The notes under the pieces are model-generated. The model was not told the origin of the DNA, searched no databases, and worked only from the letters and a program-made list of their open reading frames with translations. From a virus, in IMG/VR virus record IMGVR_UViG_3300050821_000267, positions 1 through 48,084 of that record: a stretch of DNA of 48,084 bases; one strand, written 5' to 3'. Below, in pieces: positions 1 to 10,145 of this stretch (positions are counted from its first letter, which is position 1; each line of letters starts with the position of its first letter). Position numbers and translations under genes: made by a program.

Positions 1-72
1 TAGGAGGCTGTGCCCCACCTTGTGGTAGACGAGACTTATCCTTGGCTGGTTGCAGGTCCTGAGCAAGTGTGA
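1..72. repeat. 72-bp terminal direct repeat, left copy
   Basis: These bases are identical to 48013-48084. The metallopeptidase gene reads in frame through the joined ends, so the repeat looks like the overlap of a circularly closed assembly (circular map or permuted genome). A biological terminal repeat is less likely because the repeat lies entirely inside a coding sequence. Confidence 0.95.
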
Positions 73-136
73 TAGGACGTTCCAGCAATAAATCCATGTC
101 AGAGTTATACGCTAATCCGTCACTGGTACCAATCAT
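1..136 (-). CDS. Zincin-type metallopeptidase, N-terminal part (gene continues at the right end of the window)
   Basis: This is the 5' part of the gene that ends at 46817. The ATG at 136-134 overlaps the TGA of the upstream 676-aa gene (ATGA coupling). Translation begins MIGTSDGLAYNSDMD and runs through the joined ends without a frame change into the 46817-48084 part. The joined protein is 443 aa. Its domain description is given with the right-hand part. Confidence 0.85.
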   Translation of the reverse strand, partial: MIGTSDGLAYNSDMDLLLERPITLAQDLQPAKDKSRLPQGGAQPP

Positions 137-2163
137 TGATGGGATACCTCTAAAGCTTTAATCATTCTACCTACTACACTAGATGGTTCTGCACCCAGAG
201 TATTCATCAGAGTATATAAGCCTGCACTAGGGTCTACTCCTTCTTGAGCGTAGATATCGTGCATAGCCTTAAGATGCTTAGAGACAGCAGCTAAAGGCTT
301 ATCTAACTCACTTTTAGGAGGTATTCTTCCATGCACAGGCTTAAGAACTTCTTTGAAGTTGCCTGTAGTGTTGTCGTATTTAATAGCATTCTGAGCATAC
401 TTGGTAGAGTCTGCATGTAGTAAGTCTTGATCGAAGACAAATCTAATATCGTTCTCTGCCCAGTTTCTGAAGTTAGTCCAGTACTCGGGATGTTCTTTAG
501 ATCTCTTAGCTACTTCTCTGATCATGTCTGGAGACGTAAGCTGGGAGAAGACGTAGTCTTGACTGCCCATAGGTGGTTGAACTACACGTCCTGACCTAAC
601 AACTGTACCACTACCTTTAGCGAACATGGCAAGCATGCCTTTATTTTGATCTGAGAAGGCATTCTCGATTAACTTATCTCTAGTCTCATCTGTGATGTGT
701 TTGTCACCGATCTTAGAGAAAAGATCAATCATCTGCTTGTAGTACTTACCATCGTTTATATTCTTAGCTTTAGCTGTCTCTAGAGTAGTCTTTAAGGGAG
801 CTGCACCGTTAGGTGTACCTACGGTCTTAGCTGCGTCCACTCCATACTTAGCTTGCAAGACAGGAGGTAAGTTAGCTTGAGCTGCAGACATGAATGAACC
901 CATTTGTGGATCCATCTGATGGATAGCTGCAGTGAGGAGTAAGGAGTCCTTGACATCTTTATCAGAGAACATAGCTCCCGCTTTGTCTCTGATCTTGCCG
1001 TCTATGATTTGTTTCTGAGATGTAGCTAAAGCCCATTGACCTTTTCCTAAGGCATCTGCAATAGGATCATAGTAAAGCTTAAGATCAGCTTCTATCTGCT
1101 TCTCAGCTTCTGCTGATCCACCTAGATCATCTACAGTAGATCTCTTAGATGCTGAGTTGTAATGGTTAGTAAGGTTAATAGCTAATTGAGATTTAAGTGC
1201 ACCTCTACTCTGATTTAGAAAGACAGACATCTGAGATAACTGTTCTTGAGTTGCATCAGGAGTCTGTCCACGTCTAATAGAGTTTAGAGCTGCTTGTAAT
1301 TGATCCTTATCTGAGAAACCGCTAGCAGCAAATAGAGCATCGAAAGAACTGTTAATTACTGTACTGTTAGAAGACGTAGCATCAGTCTTAGCTGAATCTC
1401 TAGCATCTTCTTGTCCTAGCTTCTGAATGCCTGCAAGAGCTTCTCTACGCTTGATACCCATCTCTAGCGTATGGTCTGCTGACTCATTGTCATTCAACCA
1501 TTGTAGAGCCATAGCGTCAGCACCGGGCTTACCTGATTGAATGTTCCTTACGATCATCGCCGCACCAGGAAACTTCATGCCTGTAGACATAACCTTGTCT
1601 AAGACTTTATCCTTGGCTCCACGTCTTTGATCTTCAAAGCTGTTAATATCTCCGATTACTTGACGTATGTATTCATTAGCAGAGTCTCTGCCTGTAGCTC
1701 TGTGAAAAGTTTCGTCTACGTATTCCCGATAACCAGGGTACTTAGAACGTATGTCTTTAGCGAGAGCATTGAGACGAGCATCGTAGTCTGTCTGAGATAT
1801 TTTACCATTAGACCTAGCGTTATTAAGCAGTTCCAATTGATTAGGTAGGGCTTTGACATCTGAAGGTTGAGCAGCGCCTGTAGTAGGAGAGACTAAGTTT
1901 ACTCCACCACGGATAGTCTGATCTGCAGTATGTAGATTGTTCATGAACTGATCACGAACAGGATCTACTTGAGAATAGATATCTGTCTGGATACCTTTCT
2001 TAATAGATTCGTCTACGTTCTGAACACCTGCACCTAGAGCTTCTGCAGAACCTTTAAGTAATACCTCTTTAGAAGTATCAGGACGAGGTTCTTGTATTTC
2101 TCTAGACCAGTTTATGTATGGATAATCAGGAGTCTGTTGTACTGCTGGGTTAAAATCAGGCAT
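133..2163 (-). CDS. Internal virion (core) protein, 676 aa
   Basis: A 676-residue soluble, helix-rich protein rich in Gln, Ala, Lys and Asp, without signal peptide, membrane segment or catalytic motif that I can recognise. It starts one base inside the stop of the 1680-aa gene (TAATG) and ends by ATGA overlap with the metallopeptidase gene, so all three are translationally coupled. Its place after the tail-nozzle, 191-aa and giant 1680-aa genes is the place of gp15 in T7-like core modules (gp14, gp15, gp16 are ejected with the DNA). I infer an ejected core component from position and size, not from visible sequence similarity. Confidence 0.55.
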   Translation of the reverse strand: MPDFNPAVQQTPDYPYINWSREIQEPRPDTSKEVLLKGSAEALGAGVQNVDESIKKGIQTDIYSQVDPVRDQFMNNLHTADQTIRGGVNLVSPTTGAAQPSDVKALPNQLELLNNARSNGKISQTDYDARLNALAKDIRSKYPGYREYVDETFHRATGRDSANEYIRQVIGDINSFEDQRRGAKDKVLDKVMSTGMKFPGAAMIVRNIQSGKPGADAMALQWLNDNESADHTLEMGIKRREALAGIQKLGQEDARDSAKTDATSSNSTVINSSFDALFAASGFSDKDQLQAALNSIRRGQTPDATQEQLSQMSVFLNQSRGALKSQLAINLTNHYNSASKRSTVDDLGGSAEAEKQIEADLKLYYDPIADALGKGQWALATSQKQIIDGKIRDKAGAMFSDKDVKDSLLLTAAIHQMDPQMGSFMSAAQANLPPVLQAKYGVDAAKTVGTPNGAAPLKTTLETAKAKNINDGKYYKQMIDLFSKIGDKHITDETRDKLIENAFSDQNKGMLAMFAKGSGTVVRSGRVVQPPMGSQDYVFSQLTSPDMIREVAKRSKEHPEYWTNFRNWAENDIRFVFDQDLLHADSTKYAQNAIKYDNTTGNFKEVLKPVHGRIPPKSELDKPLAAVSKHLKAMHDIYAQEGVDPSAGLYTLMNTLGAEPSSVVGRMIKALEVSHQ

Positions 2164-5100
2164 TACTGTAATCCTTGCTTTTGTCTTAATTGTAATTGTT
2201 TATTGTATATATCCATACGTCTGTTCTTCTCAGCATCCGGAATATCTTTAGAGGTAGCATTCTGGAAGTTAGTTCTACTAATCAAGTCTTGATTGTCTCT
2301 GTAAGCTTGAGCTACAGCTTCTGCTTTCATCTGCTCAGGGATACCGTTTAATATCCAGGCAGCATTCTTACCAAACCTCTCTGCATTGTCTGGATCGTTA
2401 TTGGCTACAGCTTGAATGTACTGCTGCATAACCTTTCCATACTCACGCATAGTCTGTTCTATCGCTGCCTTGTTGTCTTTAGCAGACAAGGACTTAGTAT
2501 ACATGTCTGACTCAGCTTCGCTAGACAGACCAGATATACCCATGAATAAGGCATTACCTGGAGAAGTAGGTTCTAAGTAAGAGTTATTACGAGACATCCA
2601 CTTACCAGTCTCCCAGCCCATGTATGTCTTCCAAGCATAGTTGACAGAAGATATCTCTCTTAAGGGATTGATCATATCTTCAGGAGACATCTTGAACTGT
2701 CCGTCTTGTCTCCACATAGAAGAGATGGCATTTCTATAACCATCACTGTTAGCCCATGCAGAAGAGAATGTACTATACAAAGCTCCTCCGAAGGCTTGCC
2801 ACATGTTGGTGTCTCCAGACAGAGACTTCTCTATGAAGTCTAAGTCTTTAGCTCCGTAGCTCTCACCTATGTTGTAGATATTACCTTTCTGGATATCTCC
2901 ACCACCACTAATAGTTCCTACTAGAGTGGATAGAGCACCTTCCATGAATAAGGTAGATGGTGTCGAGTAACCTGGAACATAGGTTTCCATTCCAGGCACA
3001 TTACCTTCGTTTACATTCTTACGAATAAGAGTAGATAGACCGAAGATGCCTGCGCCTGTAGGTACTCCGAACAGAGTCATATAGCCTAAGAACAGTCTAG
3101 ACTTCTCAGCTACCGAAAGTCTCTTTCCTAACAGAAGTTCTGCAAGACGTAAGTTATACGAAGAGAACATAGCTCCGAAGGTTACTAGACCTTTCTGGAC
3201 GGCAGACGTAGAAGCTCTAGACATGTTATGAGACAAGTCATTAGCTCTAAGGAGTATGTCTCCCCATTCTGCATCTGTAATTCTACCTGTAGGATGTGCA
3301 GCTCTCCATTCCTTATAGGCGGTAAACCATGAAGCAGTCTTGAGAGATTTAACACCGCCTCTAAATGGAAGCATACCTGCATCTAAGAATTGTTCACCTT
3401 TGTTCTTGATTATATTATTAGACATAGGATTGTCTACTAGAGCTAACTGTCCCTTCTCTACAGAATTGAAGTTAGTCCTGAACATCCCTTCTCTAGCTTC
3501 TAACCATTCTCCAGGTCTAAAGCCCATCTTCTGAGCTAACTCATCCATATGCTTTAAGACATTCTCAGAAGCATTTAGATAAGACCAACCATGTAACATA
3601 GAAGCAAATGCTCCTGATGGTGCATGCATGGGAGATATCAACATACCGTTGATAAAGGTGAAGGCATGGATGAAGAATTGTCTAGGAGAGAAGAAGCCCA
3701 TCTTAGTATTGTAGATAATAGACCTAAGAACTCTGGGTGCATCTGACAGAGAAGAGACATGCCATAGAGGAGATAACTTCATAGCCTTAGGACCGAACTT
3801 ACCGTGTATGGAGTCGGCTAGCTTTTGTTCTATAGAATGTAAGGCTGTATCCACTACGGAAGGTGTTCCCATGAACTGACGTATCTTCATACGATCAGCT
3901 AATAAGGCTGACTTGACTTCTATAGGTGTTCCAGGTCTGAACTCAGGATCATTAAAGAAAGTAAAGGGAGAATGTAAGATCTCACTTAAGTTCTTAGCTT
4001 TTAAATAGTTAGCTGCTCCGTGCATTTTACCTGTAAGAGGATCAGCTACTTGAGCTCCGAAGAGCCAATGATCGATAGCAGACGTCTTATAGTCATCCAT
4101 GTATAGACTATTGATGATCCTACCTAAAGCACGGTTCATCATAGGAATAGCGTTGATGTGTTGAGCAGGAGCTATTTGATACAGAGGATTGTTCAGAGAC
4201 CCTCTGTCTTGGATAGCATGGACTTCGTAGGCGTCTCTCTCACCTGTATATTGGACAGCAGAAGTACGTAGTAAGTTACCCTGTCTAGTCCCATCTACTA
4301 AAGTTGTCTTACCTTTCTTAGACGTAAATCTAGACTCGATACGATCTCTACCTAAGTCTATTAATTGCTTATCCTTAGGTCTTAGTTGAATGGGTTCAGA
4401 CTTACTTAGACGAGGCTTAATCTTCTTGCCTCCTGGTCCTGTAGAAGTCTCGAAGTCTGATCTAAATCTATCGTAGTCTATAGGTATAGCTGTAGTAGGG
4501 TCAGTAGCTAGACGTCTAGCTCCATCTTCATTACCTGCTTCAATTAACTTACGAACATTGTCGTACTTCTCCATCACTGCTTTCTTCTGAGAAAGAGTCA
4601 TAGAGTTGTCTAGAGGATGTAAGTTAGTATCACCTACGTAGTTGTGAGTCTTAGTGCTGGAGTCCCAGTAGATATTAGCTTGACTAAGGTAATGATCGTA
4701 TTCTTGATCTAAGTGTCCACCACCTCTAGTAGGTACTTGATTTAACCAATCCAGAGGGTTCTCTTCAGGTTTATAAGCATAGACATATCTGATACGATGA
4801 GTATCTTCTACACCTCCAAATCCAGTAAGAGGATGCTCATCAGGATTGAGTATTTCATATAGAGAAGCTTTACCAGTCTTGATGTTCTCGATCATTTCTT
4901 TTCGAGTATCACCAGCAATCTTACTAGTATCTCCAATTACTGTATGGTCTATATGTCTCTTAGTTATTAAGATACTACTACCACCTTCTTTAGAACCAAT
5001 AGGTAATTCACTGAGAAGTTTACCTTCGAAGGCAGGAGATCTTACAACATTCTTATCGTCATCCTCTAATACAGCTTGAACAGACTTACCACCTAGACGG

Positions 5101-7205
5101 CTCTTAATCCTCATCTTAGACGCAATACGGAAGTATTGATCTGCTATGTAGTTACCTCTAAATTCAAAGTAAGCTGCTACTTCACTGTCTTCAGGGAGAC
5201 GATTGAGAACACGTAAGTATTCGTCGTCTAAGTCTCCGATGCTACGTGCAAAGGTTCCTGGTATTCCATTGTTATTAGGATCTGGTTTATTCTGCAAGGA
5301 CTCAAGGATAGTCTCTAGATCATTAGCTTGAGACCTAGATAACTTCTTAAGCTCATTGATATTGTTTCTCATAAGATCGTAGAAGTGAGCAGGTCCTTCA
5401 GTAGACAACATCTTGTTGATACGTTGATCTCTGGACTGAGTATCTTCAGGAGTACTTATCCAAGATGTAAAAGAACGTATGAAACTGGTAGGAGCTTTAG
5501 AAGACTCTGTCTGTCCATAGAATTGTTTAAGTCCTGGTTGAGTCTCATCGAAAGGCATATTCTTAGCTATATACCAGCCTGAACCAGCACCATCGTTTCT
5601 AACCTCTGCGCCGAACTTCTTAATCTTAGGACGCTTTCCTAAGAAAGGCATCAGCTTGAACTTGCCCATCATCTTGATGGGTTCTAGTTCTTCTCTAGTT
5701 AGAGGTATTCTATTGTCGTTAGCCCATTCGATAGCCTCCCCTTCACTCTTGAAGAAGGTAGCATCATTCTGTCCGAATATAAGATCGTAAGTCCAAGTGT
5801 TGGAAATAGGTTCGTGAAAGAAGCCTTTAACATTCATAATGTTTCCAGCTATACCGGGATACTTAGTTCTTTCTTGTTCTAAGACAGTTCTAGTAAGTTC
5901 TTCACTCTTAGTGATGTCTGGAATACGATTAGGACGTAATTGACTCTTGAGAGATTCTATTACGTTGTTGAGACGAGAAGAGAGACCTTGATTAATCCTG
6001 TTGACTAATTCTTGTCCGTGATTGCCAGGATTAAGTTCATTGTCTCTGATCTGTTTCTTGTATAAGTCTGGCAGAGCTTCTAGAGCTCTCTGAGTAGGAT
6101 TACTAGTACCTATAACATCTTTAGTTACGTCTATAGTAGCTTTCTTTACTGCAGCTTCTTCTAAGTCACCATGGGCAGCAGGACGAGATACTTCAGGAGG
6201 TATAGCTCCACCTGCATTCTCCCATCTAGCTATATCAGGATTATCTATTGCAGATCCTACATCTTTAGCACCTTCAGTTAAGTCTCTAGCAGCTTGAGTA
6301 GCTTGCTTGAATAGACCAATCTTACGAGCTATGCCTCCTAACATTCCAGCAGCCATAGTAGCTGTCCAGAAGTTATCTAAGTTAGGGCTAGCATCTTGAG
6401 AGTGCATTACGTAAGCTAAGAATTGATGAGCTAAGGTAGGATTATCATTCTTAAGTTTCTCGACAATAGCATCAAGCTTAGGCTTAGCCTGTTCTAAAGG
6501 AAGTCTGTTGATATCGTCTGCTTCAGCTTTAAGAGTAGACCCAAGCATACCTTCTGCGAATGTATTAGCTTGGTCTGTAAGACCACGCATCTTAAACTCT
6601 ACATAAGGCTGGAACATATTCTTAATCTGGTCAGCCCACCAGCCTAACCTGGATTGATTCTGCAGAGTAGTGTCTACACCTTCAGATAAGGTCTGATAAT
6701 ACTGTTGCTTAGCTATTACTCTAGAACTGATATCTGCTAGAGAGTCTACCTGTTGAGGTATCTCTCTCTGAGCATCTCTCATAGACGTGTTAGAGATGAA
6801 TGGATCAGTTCTATTCAGAAGAGGATTGACGTAGTGATTGGCAAAGGAGGTCTCTATTACAGTAGACGGGTCAGTTCTATTGTAAGACGTAGCTATTTGA
6901 TTAAGCTGGTCTAGAGGAACTCCTTGGACTAGTCCCTGTTGGAATACTTGATTACGTTTAGCAATATTATATCGATCTAACTGAGCTGCTGCATTATCTC
7001 TGAAATTACCTTCCTTACCAGATAAGATCAAATCTTGTATCTCACCTTGAGACATCCCTGTTACTTGGGATAGTCCTAGGGAGGCTTTAGAAGCCCGTAC
7101 AGAAGCTATTTTAGGATTGACCGATATATCCCCTAGCCCACCAGTGTCTATGCTAATAGGGTTCTGTTGGACGGGATCGGGACCAGGAAGTTGAATAGGA
7201 TCCAT
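2163..7205 (-). CDS. Giant internal virion protein, 1680 aa
   Basis: The longest gene in the window. The product is 1680 residues, comparable to or larger than T7 gp16 (about 1320 aa). No lytic transglycosylase signature or RNA polymerase motif is evident. The first ~300 residues are rich in Gln and Asn. A hydrophobic stretch follows near residue 290 (MAAGMLGGIARKIGLF). The last third alternates amphipathic and hydrophobic segments, as expected of a DNA-ejection channel protein. Stop and start codons overlap both neighbours (TAATG at 7205 and at 2163). By size, position and company it is probably the core protein that spans the envelope during ejection; a polyvalent-type multidomain protein is an alternative. 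Confidence 0.6.
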   Translation of the reverse strand: MDPIQLPGPDPVQQNPISIDTGGLGDISVNPKIASVRASKASLGLSQVTGMSQGEIQDLILSGKEGNFRDNAAAQLDRYNIAKRNQVFQQGLVQGVPLDQLNQIATSYNRTDPSTVIETSFANHYVNPLLNRTDPFISNTSMRDAQREIPQQVDSLADISSRVIAKQQYYQTLSEGVDTTLQNQSRLGWWADQIKNMFQPYVEFKMRGLTDQANTFAEGMLGSTLKAEADDINRLPLEQAKPKLDAIVEKLKNDNPTLAHQFLAYVMHSQDASPNLDNFWTATMAAGMLGGIARKIGLFKQATQAARDLTEGAKDVGSAIDNPDIARWENAGGAIPPEVSRPAAHGDLEEAAVKKATIDVTKDVIGTSNPTQRALEALPDLYKKQIRDNELNPGNHGQELVNRINQGLSSRLNNVIESLKSQLRPNRIPDITKSEELTRTVLEQERTKYPGIAGNIMNVKGFFHEPISNTWTYDLIFGQNDATFFKSEGEAIEWANDNRIPLTREELEPIKMMGKFKLMPFLGKRPKIKKFGAEVRNDGAGSGWYIAKNMPFDETQPGLKQFYGQTESSKAPTSFIRSFTSWISTPEDTQSRDQRINKMLSTEGPAHFYDLMRNNINELKKLSRSQANDLETILESLQNKPDPNNNGIPGTFARSIGDLDDEYLRVLNRLPEDSEVAAYFEFRGNYIADQYFRIASKMRIKSRLGGKSVQAVLEDDDKNVVRSPAFEGKLLSELPIGSKEGGSSILITKRHIDHTVIGDTSKIAGDTRKEMIENIKTGKASLYEILNPDEHPLTGFGGVEDTHRIRYVYAYKPEENPLDWLNQVPTRGGGHLDQEYDHYLSQANIYWDSSTKTHNYVGDTNLHPLDNSMTLSQKKAVMEKYDNVRKLIEAGNEDGARRLATDPTTAIPIDYDRFRSDFETSTGPGGKKIKPRLSKSEPIQLRPKDKQLIDLGRDRIESRFTSKKGKTTLVDGTRQGNLLRTSAVQYTGERDAYEVHAIQDRGSLNNPLYQIAPAQHINAIPMMNRALGRIINSLYMDDYKTSAIDHWLFGAQVADPLTGKMHGAANYLKAKNLSEILHSPFTFFNDPEFRPGTPIEVKSALLADRMKIRQFMGTPSVVDTALHSIEQKLADSIHGKFGPKAMKLSPLWHVSSLSDAPRVLRSIIYNTKMGFFSPRQFFIHAFTFINGMLISPMHAPSGAFASMLHGWSYLNASENVLKHMDELAQKMGFRPGEWLEAREGMFRTNFNSVEKGQLALVDNPMSNNIIKNKGEQFLDAGMLPFRGGVKSLKTASWFTAYKEWRAAHPTGRITDAEWGDILLRANDLSHNMSRASTSAVQKGLVTFGAMFSSYNLRLAELLLGKRLSVAEKSRLFLGYMTLFGVPTGAGIFGLSTLIRKNVNEGNVPGMETYVPGYSTPSTLFMEGALSTLVGTISGGGDIQKGNIYNIGESYGAKDLDFIEKSLSGDTNMWQAFGGALYSTFSSAWANSDGYRNAISSMWRQDGQFKMSPEDMINPLREISSVNYAWKTYMGWETGKWMSRNNSYLEPTSPGNALFMGISGLSSEAESDMYTKSLSAKDNKAAIEQTMREYGKVMQQYIQAVANNDPDNAERFGKNAAWILNGIPEQMKAEAVAQAYRDNQDLISRTNFQNATSKDIPDAEKNRRMDIYNKQLQLRQKQGLQ

Positions 7206-7780
7206 TATGCTCCGCCTACTGAGAACCCAGAAGAATTCATTATATTTGTTATTGGATTACCAGGAGTATTAGTATTACCTGGGAATAGATTACCGAAGAT
7301 ATTGCTTGCTGTCCCACTACTTCTAGCCAATGTACTTCCCATTGAAGAGATACCCGAGTAAGTGGCTTGCTGTCCTTGGAGACTAGACAGGTTCATCTTG
7401 TCTACTCCAATTTGAGCATCCAGACCGAAGATAGCGTTACCTACCTGTAATTGCTGATTTTCACCAGTCAAGTTAGAAGAAGATTGACTTGCAATCTGAG
7501 ACTGACCTCCAGCAACTCCAGAACCAAACTGAGCTCCTTGATTGACTCCTGCAGCCTTAGCTTGAGCAGCAGTCTGTTGAGCAGTACGTATAGTCTGCAT
7601 CTGATTTCTACGTCCAGTTATCTGCATAGCTAGCTGACGTTGTTGGTTCTCTTGAGTTTGTAAGTTAGCTATATTGGAAGATATAGCAGCAGACTTCTTA
7701 GCGGTAGCAGCTCCTTCTATGCTTCCGAACAGACTCATACCTATTCCGGCTATACCTAAGATTGATGTAATAGGGTCCAT
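7205..7780 (-). CDS. Internal virion protein, gp14-like, 191 aa
   Basis: The N-terminus MDPITSILGIAGIGMSLFGS is a short hydrophobic helix. It is followed by about 110 residues of Ala/Gln-rich coiled-coil-like sequence with repeated QTQ and AAQ patterns, then a Ser/Gly/Asn-rich tail. This plan (hydrophobic N-terminal helix plus Gln/Ala helix, about 190-200 aa) is typical of the smallest T7-like core protein, gp14. The gene sits directly between the tail-nozzle gene and the giant core gene, as gp14 precedes gp15 and gp16. It leaves a one-base gap to the upstream gene and overlaps the downstream start. Confidence 0.65.
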   Translation of the reverse strand: MDPITSILGIAGIGMSLFGSIEGAATAKKSAAISSNIANLQTQENQQRQLAMQITGRRNQMQTIRTAQQTAAQAKAAGVNQGAQFGSGVAGGQSQIASQSSSNLTGENQQLQVGNAIFGLDAQIGVDKMNLSSLQGQQATYSGISSMGSTLARSSGTASNIFGNLFPGNTNTPGNPITNIMNSSGFSVGGA

Positions 7781-7781
7781 G

Positions 7782-10145
7782 TTAAACTCCTGCGTCCATA
7801 TCGTTTATCACTGACCATCCCATAATATCAAAAGGTTGTCCGGTTAAAGAAGAGACCTGGAATTGTAAGACAGTTCCATGTCCTCTGAGTTTAATTCGTC
7901 TGAATAGTTTATCGTATAACGTTGTAAAGCTATTAATTATCTGTGGAGTAGACCATCTACCTGAATTACCAGATGTAGCAAAGTCCCATACAGCTTGAAT
8001 ACTGTATTGAGTATTAGTCGTATTCCTGGTGTACATCTTTATATATTGAGGCTGAAATTTAACCATTGCATTGCCAGGAAGCCTGTATCCAGTAACAAAA
8101 GAACTGACATAGTTTACTGCAGAAGGAAGAAACCCTGCTTTGAAATAAGCCTGCCAATCTAAGTAATTACTATTGTTCTCTTCAGAGAAAGTAATCTGAT
8201 AATTAGTTGTATACGCTGTAGTAATAAACTTAAAGGTAGGAGATGGAGAAGTACTTCCTCCAGGACCTTCTACGTATAGTACTCCTGCTATACTTGGTCC
8301 TGTATTAGAAACTGTATATGGGTAGAAAGCTTTGTTAACTGTATTTAAGTTTAGTACTGAGTCGAACTGATATCTAGAAGTTATGTCAGTTTCATTAGTA
8401 CTTCTATAAACCCACCTAAGTACGTAAGTAATAGGATTATAAGCACCTCTGGCAAACTTCTTACTTTGTAAGGGAATACTGTTGTAGAAAGTAAGTATCG
8501 TTCCTAAGGTAATAGGCGTGACAGCTAGACCCATTTGTTCATTGGTACGTTCTCCGGAACCAGCTCTTTGGGGTTCGACAGAGTAGATACCTTCTTCATT
8601 CCAGAACATAGGGAAACCATTAACATCCACGTAGGAATGTCTAGAGATACTCTTCACTCCAGATATCTTAGTCAGGGCATAATCATTAGCACTAAAACCA
8701 ATACTAGACCCACCAGTTAAGAACCATACACCATTGGCAGCAAAGATTATCATCCCATTCTGTATAGGGAACAGTTTATAAATCGATCCACAGCCTTGTA
8801 TACTGATCACCCCCCCATCTGTAGGAAGTTCATTGAATAAGTTCTCATCAGTAGGATCATTGATCTCATAACAGGAACCAAAGTCTACAGGGGTATTAAC
8901 CACTTGAGAGAAGTATAAAGCTTCAGACCAAGACACAGGGGAATTGCCTGTAGGGAAAGCAGCATCTACGCCTGTGTACCAGACACGTCCTTGGAACCAT
9001 GTTCCTGTCTTAGGGCGTATATTGGTAGAGACATCAAAACCTCCTATACCAGAGACAGAACTTCTTAGTTGATTGAAGGCATTGAGGATGTAGTGACCTT
9101 TAGGTGCAGGACCTGTTCCTAAAGTAACGTTAGCTATAGTTACTGCAGGATTGAATACGTTAGTATCATCTTTGAAGGTCCACCATACATCTGCATTAGA
9201 TGGATAGTTTCCTATTTCAGATGTCCATGTGTTTAACTGTTGAGTTGCAGCAGATGGAGTAATAGACCAGTTACTATAAGGAACTGCAGTAGAGTCAGAA
9301 CTAAAACTAGTTACATCTACAGTTAAAGTAGTCCCTGAGTAGAAGTTAACTACACCTGAGAAATTAGCATTATCAATGCTGAACCCTGTATTGTGACTTC
9401 CTCGTCCTGTTACTGTTACACCAGGAGTTATAGGTAAGCCTGCTTGAACAGTGAATGAAATGTTTCCTACAGTCAAATTGACATTGGTGGTAGAAGTAGC
9501 TGTCCAAGCAACTGAGCTAGCCCAGCCTTGGTTCTGTAGATTATATAAATGCTGGCTTGTTACATTAGACGGCAGAGGTCTTACGTTATCCGCAATGTTC
9601 TCTACAACACCTACAACATCTCTAATCTGAACTATAATTCTATTAGCAGCTATAGTCCCTGAACTATAAGTACAATAGAACGTATCTAAATTAGGATGGA
9701 AGACAAATAGATATCCATTACCATCGGCATAAGTACATTCAGTTCCATTAGGAACTGTAGTAGATCCTGAAGGCAAGAACTGGGTAATATTAACAGTAGA
9801 GAAGACAGTTGTAGATAAAGGTGCAGTCGTTGTAGCTGAACTAGACCTAGCAAAGTATAGAGTAGCACCTACTTGAAAGACTACAATCTGAGTAGAGCCA
9901 TCACCTCCGGCATTATTCCACTTATAGTTGGATATAGCTTGTTCAGGAGTATTGGATTGAATGGTATTGTAGTTAGTTTCGAAGTCTATCCCCAGACGTC
10001 TAGTCACATCCCCAATAAGAGTGAAAACGCAGTTCTCTGTTGAAGTACATGCGTTTTCAGGAAAGTTCAGACCGGTAAATTCTGTCTTTAAACCCCCTGT
10101 AAAGTTATTTACAACTTCGATGGGGGTTTGCTGTTGCATAGGCAT
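7782..10145 (-). CDS. Tail tubular protein B-like (tail nozzle), 787 aa
   Basis: A 787-residue beta-rich protein. The N-terminal region (about residues 10-55: NNFTGGLKTE, NFPENACTSTENC, DVTRRLGIDFETNY) matches the opening of T7 gp12-type nozzle proteins, which start with 'GG..Q.P...R.P.Q...N......G...R.G' logic. T7 gp12 has a similar length (about 794 aa). It follows the gp11-like gene, separated only by a 102-aa gene, and precedes the internal core genes, in T7 order. The start overlaps the upstream stop (TAATG at 10145). A hairpin (10090-10097 with 10122-10129) lies within the first 20 codons. Confidence 0.75.
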   Translation of the reverse strand: MPMQQQTPIEVVNNFTGGLKTEFTGLNFPENACTSTENCVFTLIGDVTRRLGIDFETNYNTIQSNTPEQAISNYKWNNAGGDGSTQIVVFQVGATLYFARSSSATTTAPLSTTVFSTVNITQFLPSGSTTVPNGTECTYADGNGYLFVFHPNLDTFYCTYSSGTIAANRIIVQIRDVVGVVENIADNVRPLPSNVTSQHLYNLQNQGWASSVAWTATSTTNVNLTVGNISFTVQAGLPITPGVTVTGRGSHNTGFSIDNANFSGVVNFYSGTTLTVDVTSFSSDSTAVPYSNWSITPSAATQQLNTWTSEIGNYPSNADVWWTFKDDTNVFNPAVTIANVTLGTGPAPKGHYILNAFNQLRSSVSGIGGFDVSTNIRPKTGTWFQGRVWYTGVDAAFPTGNSPVSWSEALYFSQVVNTPVDFGSCYEINDPTDENLFNELPTDGGVISIQGCGSIYKLFPIQNGMIIFAANGVWFLTGGSSIGFSANDYALTKISGVKSISRHSYVDVNGFPMFWNEEGIYSVEPQRAGSGERTNEQMGLAVTPITLGTILTFYNSIPLQSKKFARGAYNPITYVLRWVYRSTNETDITSRYQFDSVLNLNTVNKAFYPYTVSNTGPSIAGVLYVEGPGGSTSPSPTFKFITTAYTTNYQITFSEENNSNYLDWQAYFKAGFLPSAVNYVSSFVTGYRLPGNAMVKFQPQYIKMYTRNTTNTQYSIQAVWDFATSGNSGRWSTPQIINSFTTLYDKLFRRIKLRGHGTVLQFQVSSLTGQPFDIMGWSVINDMDAGV

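Noticed and set aside
2163-7205. Virion RNA polymerase in the giant protein (N4-like)
   Set aside because: 1680 aa is about half of the N4 enzyme and no polymerase motif was found by eye.
10090-10129. Terminator-like nested hairpin (AAACCCCC/GGGGGTTT)
   Set aside because: It lies inside the first codons of the tail nozzle gene and has no U-tract on the minus strand; it may modulate translation but is not counted as a terminator.
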